A stretch of DNA of 64,000 bases from Calliopum simillimum (GCA_951812925.1 OX638368.1:13443287-13507286), one strand, 5' to 3'. Shown: positions 46,866 through 58,445, numbered from the stretch's first letter. Numbers and translations are program-made. Notes: generated by a model from the letters alone, not told the origin.

Positions 46866-49800
46866 AGATACGAATAAGGAGAGATTTGCACCCATCTGTT
46901 TAATGGATGAAACCTATTTTTTATGAAAGTAAATACGTTCAGAAACATAATGTGAGTGGGTTGCCTAAAAAAATCCTGGCAAGGCTATGGTTCATTCCAT
47001 ATTGAAAAGTGAATTTTTTTCAAAAAACGCACTCATCTGTTAAATGAAAAAATTATATACCATTCGAAAGCTTAGAGCTTCTACAATATGTTAAGAAGGG
47101 TTGCCTATTTTTTTCGTGGCAAGGCATAGGGTTGCCAGGCTTCAAAAGGTAGGCCAATACCACAAATTTTCACTAATCTGTTTAATAAATAAATTTTGTG
47201 TTAAAATAAAGATAATTTCATTGCGAACACGGTGATACAGGGTTGCTTGTGAAAAACCTATTTTAAGCCAGAGGTGCCGAGTTTTAAGAAATGAAATATT
47301 GGTACAAATGAAAATGTGCGACAGAGAGATCCGAGCGAACTATTTGGTTAGGATGTATACTAGACCTATCGTTAAAATTGAAAATGAAAACAACCTTGCT
47401 TCCAGGTGCTAAAAAGTTTCCTATTGGTGTAAATATCAAGCATAAAACTTTTGGTTCCGATCGGAAAATATTTGACCGTGCCGCAAGGCCGTTAAAGGTC
47501 GGAAAAACGCTATTTATATGGAAAAATGGAGCCTTAATAGCAAGAATCAGTCCTATCTTTGAAACTATTTGAGATAAGTGAATGAGATTTGGTATGTGTA
47601 TGAACAATGCTTAAGTTATTTGCATTCAATAAAACAATTGCCGTTGCCACGCCCCTTGACCCGAAATTCTTGTATCTCTGGAAATATTGGACTCATGGGA
47701 ATGAGACTCGATACAAATGTAATTGGCGCTGGGAAAACAATTTTTTATAAAAATGGGCGGGGTCACGCCCCCTCCTTTTAAAAAAATCAAATTTGTCATA
47801 TCTCTGAAAATATTTGACACATATGAATAAGATTTGATTTCAGGCAATGTGAAGAGAACCGGATATGGCACTGTAAAAATGTTACAGCAATTTAAGGTAC
47901 TTAGTTGATATAGAAGCAGTAATTTTTTCTATTCTTATTTTGGTTTTCTAAGTATATACACCATGCAAAAAAAATTTGGTCCCGATCGGAACATACCAGG
48001 CCGTTAAAGGTCGGAAAAACGCTATTTATATGAAAATAAGGAAACAATCAATCCCATCTTGGAAATATTTAACATAGGAGAATAACATTTAGTATACATA
48101 TTAACAATACTTAAGTAAATAGTATCCAATAAAAAAATGGGCAGTGCCATGCCCCCTCCAACCGAAATTTGTAGTATCTCTGAAAATATTTGACTCAGGT
48201 AAATGAGGTTTGGTATTTATCTAATTGGCATTGGGAAAAAAATTTTCAACAAAAACGGTCAAATAGTTTCAAAGATAGGATTGATTGTTTCCTTATTTTC
48301 ATATAAATAGCGTTTTTCCGACATTTAATTGCCTGGTGGCACGGTCAAATATGTTCCGATCGGGATCAAATTTTTTGTGCATAGTGTCTATATTTAGGAG
48401 ACCATAATAAGAACAGAAAAAATCTTATTCATGTGTGTCAAATAGTTTCAGAGATATGACAAATTTGATTTTTTTAGAAGGAGGGGGCGTGACCCCGCCC
48501 ATTTTTTACTAAACATTTTTTTTCCAGTGCCAATTACATATGTACCGAGTCTCATTCCCATGAGTCCAATATTTCCAGAGATACAAGAATTTCGGGTCGA
48601 GGGGACGTGGCATCGTCCATTTTTTTATTGGATGCAAATAACTTAAGCATTGTTCATACACATACCAAATCTCATTCACTTATCTCAAATAGTTTCAAAG
48701 ATAGGACTGATTCTTGCGATTAAGGCTCCATTTTTCCATATAAATAGCGTTTTTCCAACCTTTAACGGCCTTGCGGCACGGTCAAATATTTTCCGATCGG
48801 AACCAAAAGTTTTATGCTTGATATTTACATCAATAGGAAACTTTTTAGCACCTGGAAGCAAGGTTTTTTTCATTTTCAATTTTAACGATAGGTCTAGTAA
48901 ACATCCTAACCAAATAGTTCGACGGATGTCTCTGTCGCACATTGTCATTTGTACCAATATTTAATTTCTTAAAGCTCGGCAACCCTGGCTCAAAACAGTT
49001 TTTTCACAAGCAACCCTCTATCACCGTGTTCGCAATGAAATTATCTTTATTTTAACACAAAATTTATTTATTAAACTTTCGATTGGTAGAGTAGACCGGG
49101 GCAATGTCGTGCACTCAACTTTGACATGCTCGTAAAGCCGTACATCTCAAGCAAATGCGACGAGTAAGCATCCGATCGAAAGATAATTTCGTTGGTTACA
49201 TCTATGTGTAACAACATTTGCGTAGCGAGAAATTGTGTTTGTGTAAGTGAGGAAAAAAAAAATGTGCACGACATTTACCCCTCAAAATTTGTGGGGTAAT
49301 GTCGTGCATTGTTTTCCGAGTATAGTAAAGGTACCAAAATGTGTGAGAAATGATAGGTAGTGGTTCTATTAGAGGAGATTTAGCATTATCATGTTTTTAT
49401 TCATTATTGTACAAGTGTGAAGTACATAATATGTTGTGTAGAGTAGAACGGGGCAATGTCGTGCACTCAACTTTGACATGCTCATAAGGCCGTACATCTC
49501 AAGGGAATGCAACGAGTAAGCATCCGATCGAAAGATAACTTCAATGGTTACATACATGTGTAACAACATTTGTGTAGCGAGAAATTGTGTTTGTGTAAGC
49601 GAATGTGCACGACATTACCCCAATGGTCGTTTTAAAGGTCAACTTCGATAACTCGGTGAAGCCCAAAATACTTTTTTTCTTTGGCAGGATATTTCGTTTC
49701 AGAAAACACTTACCTGGTATATTTTCCCGCAAGGAAAATTATTTTTCTGACCCAATGAAAAAACACTTTTATCGTCCCGAAAGCGTGCGTTTTAAAAAAA

Positions 49801-50310
49801 AGGTTACTCTGTAGAGACGAACTGGTGAAAATTGCTAGTATTATATGCATAAGCTCAGTAGGTCAGCAGGTCCCTACCTTACAAACAGTTGGTAAATCAT
49901 TCAATTCTTTGGGCTAAAACAGCCAGTGCATGACATTACCCCCTGCACGACATTACCCCGTTCTACTCTATATAATTTTTTCATTAAATACATTTTTTTT
50001 GAAAACACATAGTGCAAATTTGTGGTATTGGCCTACCTTGTAAAGCCTGGCAACCCTATGTCTTGCCAGGAAAAAAATAGACAACCCTACTTTAACATAT
50101 TGTAGAGGCTGTAAACTTTCGAATGGTATATAATTTTTTCATTAAACATATGAGTGCATTTTTTGAAAAAAATTCACTTTTCAATATGGAGCCTTGCCAG
50201 GATTTTTTTAGGCAACCCACACACAATATGTTTCTAAACGTATTTACTTTCATATAAAATAGGTTTCATCCATTAAACAGATGGGTGCAAATCTCTCCTT
50301 ATTCGTATCT
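46866..50310. mobile_element. 3.4-kb foldback element with internal tandem units
   Basis: The ends are AGATACGAATAAGGAGAGAT (left) and the complementary ATCTCTCCTTATTCGTATCT (right). The arms mirror through GCACCCATCTGTTTAATGGA and CTAAAAAAATCCTGGCAAGG, the GATCGGAAAATATTTGACCG and GTCGGAAAAACGCTATTTAT block, and ACGCCCCCTCC-bearing units. The loop lies near 48,074-48,256. GATCGGAAnAT blocks and GCCACGCCCC blocks each recur two or three times per arm, so the arms are themselves internally repetitive. The right arm carries an 880-bp insertion at 49,089-49,968. The mirrored frames at 47,284-47,607 and 48,650-48,964 are products of the symmetry. No transposase is visible. Confidence 0.75.
49089..49968. 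mobile_element. TA-flanked DNA transposon D, GAGTAGACCGGGG termini
   Basis: It starts GAGTAGACCGGGGCAATGTC and ends CATTACCCCGTTCTACTC, flanked by TA (49,087-49,088 and 49,969-49,970). Excising it with one TA gives TTTCGATTGGTATATAATTT, which matches the uninterrupted sequence of the opposite arm and of the region at 50,118. This confirms both boundaries. The word GGGGyAATGTCGTGCA occurs near 49,097, 49,293 and 49,449, and inverted near 49,264, 49,605, 49,927 and 49,944. The pair at 49,264/49,293 forms a perfect hairpin. The first about 175 bp are repeated at about 49,439-49,620. No transposase remains. Part of the terminal word (GGGG, then AATGTCG) is shared with element C at 23.7 kb. Confidence 0.8.
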
Positions 50311-51520
50311 TAGACTATCACATAGAAACTGAAAAGAAAGGTAACCTAATTTTTTTGTTTAATTTTCTTGAAGGTAGTAGTAACAAAAACTATTAAAAAA
50401 CTTTAGTCACATCAAAACTTAACCCATCACACCAATAGTCAGCAGCAAATTAAATAACACAATGAATCCCTAACATTGTAGCGGGGACAAGAATTCATAC
50501 AATGTATAGTAAATAAAGTGCAAAGTGATACAATCTAAACGAAATTGCATGTAGTATGATATTCCATCTCAATTTCGAAAATGGCTCATAAATATGCAAA
50601 TAGCATTTTGTAAACGGCACACAGATAAAGGAAAGAACAGAAAGGAGTTCAATATGTGAAATAGAAAATTGAAACCGATATAAATGTAATAAGTACACAG
50701 TATTCCATTTCATTAAAGAATGTTGATTCAGCGGTTTTGCACATTGACAAAAAACCCCCCCCAAAAAAAAAGGAATATGCAAAATTTTAGTGTTGTCAAA
50801 AGGAAGAGCAGCTCCTTTATTGCAACGGAATTGCGTATACATTTGCTCACAATGTATGCAATGAATTTTTAAAAATGTTTTGAACATATATTCTTAATAG
50901 TAAAGAGACTCTTAATTTTTATTCAATTTTAGTTTTTGAATGATAGCCGTGTTCCTTTTGAAGCGTAAGTATATACAATTAAATATGTTAGTTTTCAAAT
51001 TTCGATAACTTGTTAATGTGGAATCACATGATAAAAAGTACTTACGTCTTTTTAATGGAGAACATGCTCTGCAAATAATTTTCTTTTCAGAAAAAAAAAT
51101 TTATCATTTAGGTGTAATTTCATAAAATCCATTATAAAAGTTGATATATTTTTTAAAAAGTACTAGTTTTTATCTTTAAAACACTTTTTGAACTATATCG
51201 ATACCTAATTTTTTCGAAATATCAAATTAAGGCATGTTCTTGTATCTTTTTCGGAGCTTCACCTATATTTTATTACATAGTTATCCAAGAAAATGATAAG
51301 AATGCTGTTTAAGTAACTCATATTTTTGAGCTAAAAGACATGCAGCTATTAAACGGTTCGAAATACTTTAAATCAAGTTAAATATTCACTGGCTGTATAT
51401 TCTCAAGCAGCATATTAAAATCCATCTGTTCTTTTTTTTTGCGTTATAACTTTTGATTCAATGAAAAAACATGAGAATATTTGGCGATCATATCAATTGA
51501 CACACGAATTTCGAGCTAGT
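50311..51520. other. Unassigned DNA
   Basis: No supported gene. The 130-codon minus-strand frame at 50,495-50,887 crosses a poly-C/poly-A patch, has no domain, and lacks promoter and splice signals. I regard it as random. Confidence 0.4.
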
Positions 51521-51529
51521 TTCATGCTC

Positions 51530-51965
51530 TCTAAAAACAAAAAGTGTTTTCCGAAAAACCCTAAAGTTTCATGGGTTCGCCTGGCTGAAAAAAAAAGAGA
51601 AAGCCCTTAAAAATTCTTTGGGATCTTCCCAGAGAAGTTTAAGGTTTTCTGGAAAACACTTCAATTAAGGTTAGCTCGAAACTAGCTCAAAGTTCCTGCG
51701 TTAAAAAATTTAATCGTTTACTCTTCCCGCAGATTCGTCTGGCTGAAAAAATTAAGTTAGCCATAAAAAAAGTTTTTTTGGGATTTTCCAGGAAATTGTG
51801 TTTTTTCCGGAACGTGCTTCTCACTCAAAATTAGCTTGAAACCAGCTCAAAATTGCTGCGTTAAAAGACCGCTAGCTCTTCCTGCGATTTTGTCTGGCTG
51901 AAAAACAAAGTTAGCTATACAAAACTATTTTTCCACTTTTCTGGAAAATGAAAAATTTCCCACAC
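51530..51965. repeat. Tandem array, about 150-bp units with CTGGCTGAAAAA
   Basis: CTGGCTGAAAAA occurs at about 51,581, 51,730 and 51,894. Each is followed by TTGGGATyTTCC-like and AAAnTTAGCTyGAAACnAGCT words and then CCTGCGTTAAAA. Spacing is about 149 and 164 bp. Three diverged copies; non-coding. Confidence 0.65.
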
Positions 51966-53040
51966 AGCTCCCAACCTAAAAACATAAAAATTCATCACAC
52001 CTGCATAGCTCACTTCATGGATATTAAAATTTTGAAATAACATAATTTTAATGTTTAAAATTCAGCGATATGTCATTTCAAAAGTAATGAAGAAAATATT
52101 TAATGTCTAAAGAAAATAGCTTTGTTCAAAAACTTGTTTATTCAAAATTTATTTCTTCAAGAATAATCCTTAAAATTACTACTTATCCTACTGGACTTTT
52201 CAACTTTTCTGCTCGCATTATGTTTTGAAGTGGATAATATCCCACTCGTAGCAGATTTACACACTTAAAATCATAGTACAAGTAAAAAGTTCAAAAGTCC
52301 TGTGGTATAGCAAGCATCACAAAAACAGGCAACAGTAAAAGTCATTGCCATATCCAAGTAAAACCACATAACTTTGTTGCTGTTGTGCTGATTTAAATTG
52401 TTATTATTTTCATTCGAGTTCTTTTGTTTTTTGAATTTCTTGTTTTTTTTTAATTTCATTTATACATTATTATTACACTTTTTAACCAGCAAAAAAGTAA
52501 TATAAAAAGCAATTTAATTCCCTTGGATTATAACAGTTTTCCGCACAATAAATGTTGCACTCAAAGTAGTCTGGACTTGAAAGTATGCACAGTGTTGAAT
52601 TTCACAAAACTTTTTTAGATTCTTGGCCTATATTTATAGTCAAACTAAGTTCATTCGTTTATAAAGATATTTTTGGTTAAGACTAAGGAAAATTTTTGTA
52701 GTAAACAAGTTCTTCTAATATTCCGTCTGATGCCATCCTTTCTCACAAAATTTCACAAACGCAAACTTTACAGTTTTTTCATTGCATCTAGCGAACGAAG
52801 CAAAATTTCGATATTTTTTTAGAAAACTTTTGTAGAAAATTAAATCTGCTATCCAAATAGCTTCTTTATGTTAAGATTGCTGAAAAAAGTTTCGATTTCT
52901 TGTATTTTTTACCGTTTGCCTAAATAGAGTTGGAAAAACGTAAAAACATAGTGGATATGAAAAAAGTAGCTAAATTTTCCTTTAAAATGCTTTATTAAAA
53001 AATTTCTTAGGCTCAAAATTGTCCAAAATATAGACACTCG
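51966..53040. other. Unassigned AT-rich DNA
   Basis: No supported gene or element is visible. Confidence 0.4.
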
Positions 53041-53165
53041 AACATAGAGATTTTTTTTTTGCGGTCGAAAAAATGGTTTTTCTCAAAACCAAAACTTCTT
53101 ACGAAAAAATTGTATAAGGCAAAAAGTGCTTAGAATCGTCCAAGAAATAATTGCAAAGTGTCGAA
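53041..53165 (-). repeat. R-family repeat, solo half
   Basis: CCAAAACTTCTTACGAAAAA, then GTATAAGGCAAAAAGTGCTT, then AGAATCGTCCAAGAAATAA match the reverse complement of the block at 1-190 and of the arms at 19 kb and 21 kb. Confidence 0.6.
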
Positions 53166-54100
53166 GTAAGTAATTTGAAATACATGAAAAAACTTAAATA
53201 TACCTATTGCAAAAGTTGAAAAGATGTAAGAATGGCCAAAACAATAATAAAGAAAAATTTTAAAAGAGTTAAATTATAAAAAGAATTGCAAACGTAACAT
53301 AAGTAACTGTATCCTATTTAGCAAGAAAATACCACACTGTGAAACAAAACCAAAAAATTTTAATTCTCAAGAGTTGATTGCAGTTTTTACTATGTTCTGC
53401 TGTATTTTTTACTCATCATATTCATGATCTGCTAAAATTAAAAAAAATTATAATTTCCAGCTTTGTTGTTGCTCTTTTAACTTTTTGTTGCTTTTGACAG
53501 ATATATCACAGCAATTACAGAAGCAACTTCATTGGTTCCTCATTCACACCCCGCTGACTGTCTGTCTGCATGGCTTTGTGTCAGTTGGTAACAACAGTTG
53601 CTTATCAGCATGTGGCGGCAAGGATATCAAGTGAATGCCGAGGAGAATATGAGTGCAGGATATTAAAATTCACCAGGTAATCTGCTGTGTAAAACAATTA
53701 ATAAGACTTGCAAAAAATAACAACAGCGAAGAATGCAATAAGACAGATAAGACAACAAAATGAAAAAGAAAACCTGCAGTTATGAGTTATAACTCAATTA
53801 AAAGTGAAATGGTTAAGTGAAGGCCACCGTGCAACATCTTGTACCATAATGTAAGTGTAAAAGCTGAAGAGAGTTAAAATAATTATTTAAAGTTTTATTT
53901 AAATTGCGCTTATTGACTTGTGCAGGTAATAACTTTTTTTTCGTATTAATCAAGAAGCACTAAATTAAATTGAAAAAATTTTTTCAATTTGTGGGTTAAG
54001 CTCTAATATAAAAAGGTTATAATCCCGGTCTGCAAAATCAAACTTTCATTCACGTTTTGAATTTTAGACAAAATTTTGTAAATTTTCAATGTACACACTT
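53166..54100. other. Unique-looking non-coding DNA
   Basis: No supported gene. Composition between 53,450 and 53,860 is less AT-rich than its surroundings and not obviously repetitive. Confidence 0.35.
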
Positions 54101-54605
54101 ATTTTAAAAATTTTGCTTGCAGGGTAGATGCCACGTATGCTTTTCTGCATTTATTTAATTTTTGCTTAGACCATAAGCTTACTTTTCAAGTGTTTGTGCG
54201 AAATTTTACTAGCTAAGTGAAATTTGGTTGAATTATCTGTAAAAACACTTTCAGTATAGTATTTTGAAACTTTTGCTAATATGGGCGGACCCACGCTTCC
54301 ACGTCCAAATTTGCGTAGTTTTTTATCTGAGCTTTACCTTATCATACCTAGTATGTAAGTAAATTTCAGCTGCTTTATTGTGAACAATGCTACTTTTTGA
54401 ATATATTTTTTTTTTGTCGATCGTGTCCGTTGACCAATTTTGCTTATTTTCAATCCAACAAGTTTTAACGACGGAGATAGTGTATTAAATTTCATTAAAT
54501 TATTTTGCTTAATTTTCACGTGAAAATTATTTCCACAGACAGGCAGACGGACAAAGCTGAACCGACTCAGGCGTCGCAATCAAGAATATATACGGAATGT
54601 TTCAT
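54101..54605 (+). mobile_element. INE-1/Helentron-like element, truncated copy 2
   Basis: It shares the following words with the 2.4-4.2 kb element, in the same order: AAGTGAAATTTGGTTGAATT, CTTTCAGTATAGTATTTTGA, ATATGGGCGGACCCACG, CGTTGACCAATTTTGCTTAT, ACGACGGAGATAGTGTA and AATCAAGAATATATACGG. The terminal hairpin and CCTTCTCTGC block are missing, so the 3' end is lost. Short frames crossing it (for example 54,334-54,579 on the minus strand) are not genes. Confidence 0.6.
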
Positions 54606-54829
54606 ATTAACGCAAAATTTTGATAAATGCATCTTGGTGTTTGAGACATCAAAGTGCTCATCTGGAAAAGAGCTTTCAAAAATTGTTGGCGAAATTCTAA
54701 ATAATGGCTCGAACATGGCAACTGGAAAGTGAAAACAAAAATGCTTCCAGAAAAATTATACACAACCTATTGGGTCGTGTTTTGGCTAAAATTGAGCGAA
54801 GAATACCCTTCAATAGCTAATGTAATTGG

Positions 54830-55100
54830 ATGACAAAATCCAAAATGGCCGTTGCAGTATGGCGGTCAAAAATTCAATGTGGTGGACTTTTTCTTCAAAA
54901 AAAAATGGTTTGTATAGGAAATTTTGGGTAGCTGATTAGGAATCCGGTCTCGAATTTTGAAATTTAAGATGGCGCATTCAACCAATATATGGGGGTTTCT
55001 GCGATTGCTGATCACAAGTCCGGAGTCGAATTTACAAAACTCAAGACGGCGGATCCAAGATGAAAATCTTTCATTAGAAATTAAAGTTCTAAATGTTAAT
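54830..55100. repeat. AAGATGGCGG-type repeat patch
   Basis: Phrases CCAAAATGGCCGTTGCAG, AATTTAAGATGGCGCATTCA and AGACGGCGGATCCAAGATG recur about every 120 bp and resemble, in reverse, the tandem repeat at 44.3-44.8 kb. Non-coding and diverged. Confidence 0.4.
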
Positions 55101-55358
55101 CTCTAATTTTTTTGTAAAATTATAATTTTAGTTATCTTATAAAATTTCATAATTTATCTTAAGTGGTCATTCACACTTTTTTACGATTAGTTTGGGAATA
55201 ATCGATATACTTGTCAATTAATCGAAAATAATTTACATACAATAATATTAACCTAGTATACCATATACCTAGCAAGTTTTTGGGCCATATCTCTGCACTT
55301 ATAGCAACTATCATTATGAAATTTCGCATTTAGTTTATAGGGAAGAGTGCTACCTGTA

Positions 55359-56387
55359 GACATGGTTCGGGTGTGGGTACTCCCTTAACTTTTGGCAAAA
55401 AATAGATGCAGCTGTTCTGACAAATGTTAAGCGCTTGTTATGACAGCATAAAGTTCTTGTGCATATAACGGAGCAAATAGACGAATTTGCTTTGTGCTGA
55501 GAAGAAAAAAATGTTTTAATAAGTAAAAGTCAAAGTCAAATAATTTTCCAAGTGCGATAAATCAAAGTGAATCAATCAAAAACTGAGTGCAATCTATGAT
55601 TATGCGGTAAATTTATTATGTTTTGTGATTCATAACCGAATGCAACCAAAAAGTTCACACAACACAATTTACTCATTGCATTTCAAAGTAGCTGTCAAAG
55701 TCAAGTGTGGGCCCCAAAACGGTTCAGGTGTGAGCACCCCTCTTTTTTGTTATTTTAAAGGTGTGTTTTACTGAAATATCGTCGAGGATGCCAACACTAC
55801 TATATAAGATGTACCTTTTTACGCTTTTTTAGTGGAAAGGAAAGAACCAATGGGCCCTTTAAAGATATCGCAGAAAAAAAGTAGTATTTAATGGCGGGCA
55901 TAGACTAAGTAGTACAAAAAATTCATCCTCTGCAAAAGAACAATGTCAACAAGTGTTTGGAATAACATCACCTAGCCGGTTTAGTCTGCAAAACAATTGA
56001 TCTGGCATTAACGCCGAACACAATGAAGTCTGGTTTCAGGGCAATAGGCATGATGCCATCCAGACGTTTTCAGTGACGCTGATTTTGTTAAATTTGTGTG
56101 GGTCAATGTTTTGAAAATGAACAAATTTTGCTCTCTTCTCCATTTTATTGCATTTAACTTAAAATTTTTCCATTTTTAGCCGATTTCCTACGAGTGCCCA
56201 CAACGACCCAACATTTTTTTCGTCTTTATTTTTTTGATGTAATTTTTCTAACTGACGAAATCAATTTACTTTCTTCACCAGTAGCTAGCTAAGGCCTCAA
56301 TCTTTCCATTGATACTTGTGTAACTGCATAATAAACATTTAGTCAAAAGTGTCGAAAACAAAAAGGTGCCCACACCCGACACTTGTC
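55359..56387. mobile_element. Word-repeat element, GACAnGnTCGGGTGTGGG termini
   Basis: The left end reads GACATGGTTCGGGTGTGGGT; the right end, read in reverse, is GACAAGTGTCGGGTGTGGGC. The word CGGGTGTGGGCACCC recurs with variation near 55,368 and 55,724 (direct) and near 56,185 and 56,365 (inverted). A TA precedes the left end but the right flank does not give a clean duplication. The interior has no transposase. It shares its layout, but not its sequence, with the other word-repeat elements. Confidence 0.55.
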
Positions 56388-58130
56388 CACTACTAATTTA
56401 AGCGAAGTTAACGATCATTAAAAGTTAAGGACCTTTAAGGTCTTTACAAACATTTTTAGGTTTTCACACAAAGCAATTACATTATTGTATGGAAACTGTT
56501 GTTTTAGTAAAAAAAAATCTATTTGTAAATACGTTCTTCTAATGTAGTTGGCATACTATCAGCATTTACGTTGAACATTTTTCTCTGAGTGTAATGATTA
56601 CTTTCCTACTTGCTTCTTCTTAACTTTTAATTTAACTGTTACAGTGACTTATGTTGCTTCTTTATAAAAACATTTCTTGGCATACCATGTTGTAGCTACT
56701 GACTGTCTTAACTTTATTTCTTACATCCGCAGACAGTTTGTAACAGCCAACATTAAGACTTTGCCGCAATAATTGATGACATCGGATTAAACCAACGTGT
56801 GTGTTTCTTATTTACCGTTAAATCGTCTGCTGACTTGATGAAGGCAACAACTTGGCAAGATGGCGAATCAATTTAACGTTAGTAAGAGTGGGGTGCGGGA
56901 GTCTTAAATGAAATAAAACTAAATATAGTCACTGTGCTGCAACTTTCCTTTAATCCGCAAGTTACTTTTGAGTTAATAGATTAGTGGAGTTTATAATTAC
57001 TATGGTTTTAGATGTTTTTTAGTGCTACAATAACCTCTCGCTTATATATCATCTCTATTCAAGTGAAAAATGGTATGAAATTTTTCAAGCTTTGAGATGT
57101 TTGAAGTTAAAAAAATGGCTTTTCTATCATGACGAAAAAAACCATTTTTCAACGAAAATATGACTCAATCGTTTACATCAGTCTAAAGACAATAATATTT
57201 TACACCAGAAATAACAAACAACTCAAAACTTGTTAGAACTTATTTAACATTTTCCACTTAAAAAGGGGCTATATGCAAAAATTTTAAATATTTCTTAAAG
57301 ATTTGCATAAATATTGAAATAATAAAAAGTCCATTGTCTTATCTATAGACACAAAATCAAAGCACTACTCATTGAATCGTTTTTTTAACTGATATCACAA
57401 GTCTTATAACTCTAATCAATTACTGTTTAATGGAGCCTCTTTAATGCAAAAACTTTAACTTTATGAAGCGGAGGCAGTTTTTTTCAAATGGAGCACAAAG
57501 TCGTCTGTTCAATACAGAAACTTAAAATAAAATCAAAATGGAACTGCTACAGCAGCAGAAGGAGCAACATTTGCATTGCAATCATAGAGATTTCAACAAT
57601 TTTAAATTCGCTTTTATGTATACGCTGCGCCATGCCGCATCACACTTATGCTGGGTCATATTGACATAGCCCCTTTGGCATTTATAGTCGCTGATGTAGA
57701 AAATTTCACCCAAAACGTAATGAATCGGAAAGTTCTAAAGCGTTTAAGTAAAAATAGATGAAGCAAATTTGTAAAAGAGACAAAACAAAAAATGGAAAAT
57801 TGATATGAAAGGGAGCACTGCTGCAGTGATGCTGCAATTTGCATTGCCATAACGTCTGCAAAGTTGTTTCCCTTTCCGTTTTTGGTTGTTGCATTTGCTG
57901 TGTTTTAGCATTTTGTAGTTTGCTGCATTATTTTTAATGCTTATTTAAACTTTTTCTATATTTGCTTACATTGATCTGACAGTTTATCATTTTAAACACT
58001 GATTCCTTTCATTTTTTATCAATTTTCTGTCAAGGCAAAAGTAATGTCATAATGACTACTTTCGCTGGCCAAAATATAAAAATCAGTTGCGGGCCAATGC
58101 GAATCTGAGAAATGAAGTGGCACATAGAAC
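56388..58130. other. Non-coding, partly unique DNA
   Basis: No supported gene. Small minus-strand frames near 57,656-57,894 overlap each other and show no gene signals. The interval immediately precedes the candidate promoter at 58,138. Confidence 0.35.
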
Positions 58131-58137
58131 ACGGTTT

Positions 58138-58180
58138 GCTATATAACCTTAAAATAGCGTTTTTGAACTTTTCAGTATTA
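58138..58180 (+). promoter_or_regulatory. Candidate TATA-Inr core promoter
   Basis: A CTATATAA word at 58,138-58,145 is followed by TTCAGTATT, whose A in the TCAGT initiator lies at about 58,173. That puts it 31-33 bp downstream of the TATA box, the spacing expected for insect core promoters (initiator consensus TCAGTY or TCAKTY). It lies 66 bp upstream of the ATG at 58,239. In AT-rich DNA TATA words are common, so only the combination carries weight. Confidence 0.4.
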
Positions 58181-58238
58181 TCTTAAAAATCATATAGGAA
58201 TTTAAAGTCTGGATTTGGACTTAACAAATGCATCGAAA

Positions 58239-58445
58239 ATGATTATTTTGGTTTTGGTTTGTTGTGTTTTTTCAAGTGTACCATTTTACGACCTCATTTT
58301 AAGAAGCGATGGGCTAAGACTCCACTCGGAACAGATTTCGAAACAATGTAAATGCTGTTTCAACAATTTTGTCTACGATATCTCGGAGAAAATAAACGAT
58401 GTCGTCAAATTTATACAAAGCAAGACGAAACACACTGTCATATGA
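58239..58445 (+). CDS. Candidate small secreted peptide, 68 aa
   Basis: From the first ATG (GAAAATG context, 58,239) the frame encodes 68 residues and ends TGA at 58,443-58,445. The N-terminus MIILVLVCCVFSSVPF is a good signal-peptide core without a lysine-rich n-region; cleavage after VFSS is plausible. The remaining 53 or so residues include a QCKCCFNN cluster of three cysteines and an amphipathic-looking stretch ISEKINDVVKFIQSKTKH. It has no known domain that I recognise. A TATA-Inr pair lies upstream with correct spacing, the inferred 5' UTR is about 66 nt, and an AATAAA polyadenylation-type signal lies at 58,501-58,506, about 56 nt after the stop. No intron is needed. It could be a lineage-specific secreted or accessory-gland-type peptide, or a chance ORF. 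The function is unknown. Confidence 0.35.
   Translation: MIILVLVCCVFSSVPFYDLILRSDGLRLHSEQISKQCKCCFNNFVYDISEKINDVVKFIQSKTKHTVI

Noticed and set aside
47284..48964. Two nearly identical proteins (107 and 104 codons) on opposite strands, starting MFIHIPNLIHLSQ
   Set aside because: They lie in mirrored arms of the foldback. The other strand is equally open, no domain is visible, and conservation comes from DNA symmetry.
50495..50887. 130-codon minus-strand ORF
   Set aside because: It crosses low-complexity C/A tracts, has no signal peptide or domain, and no promoter elements with proper spacing.
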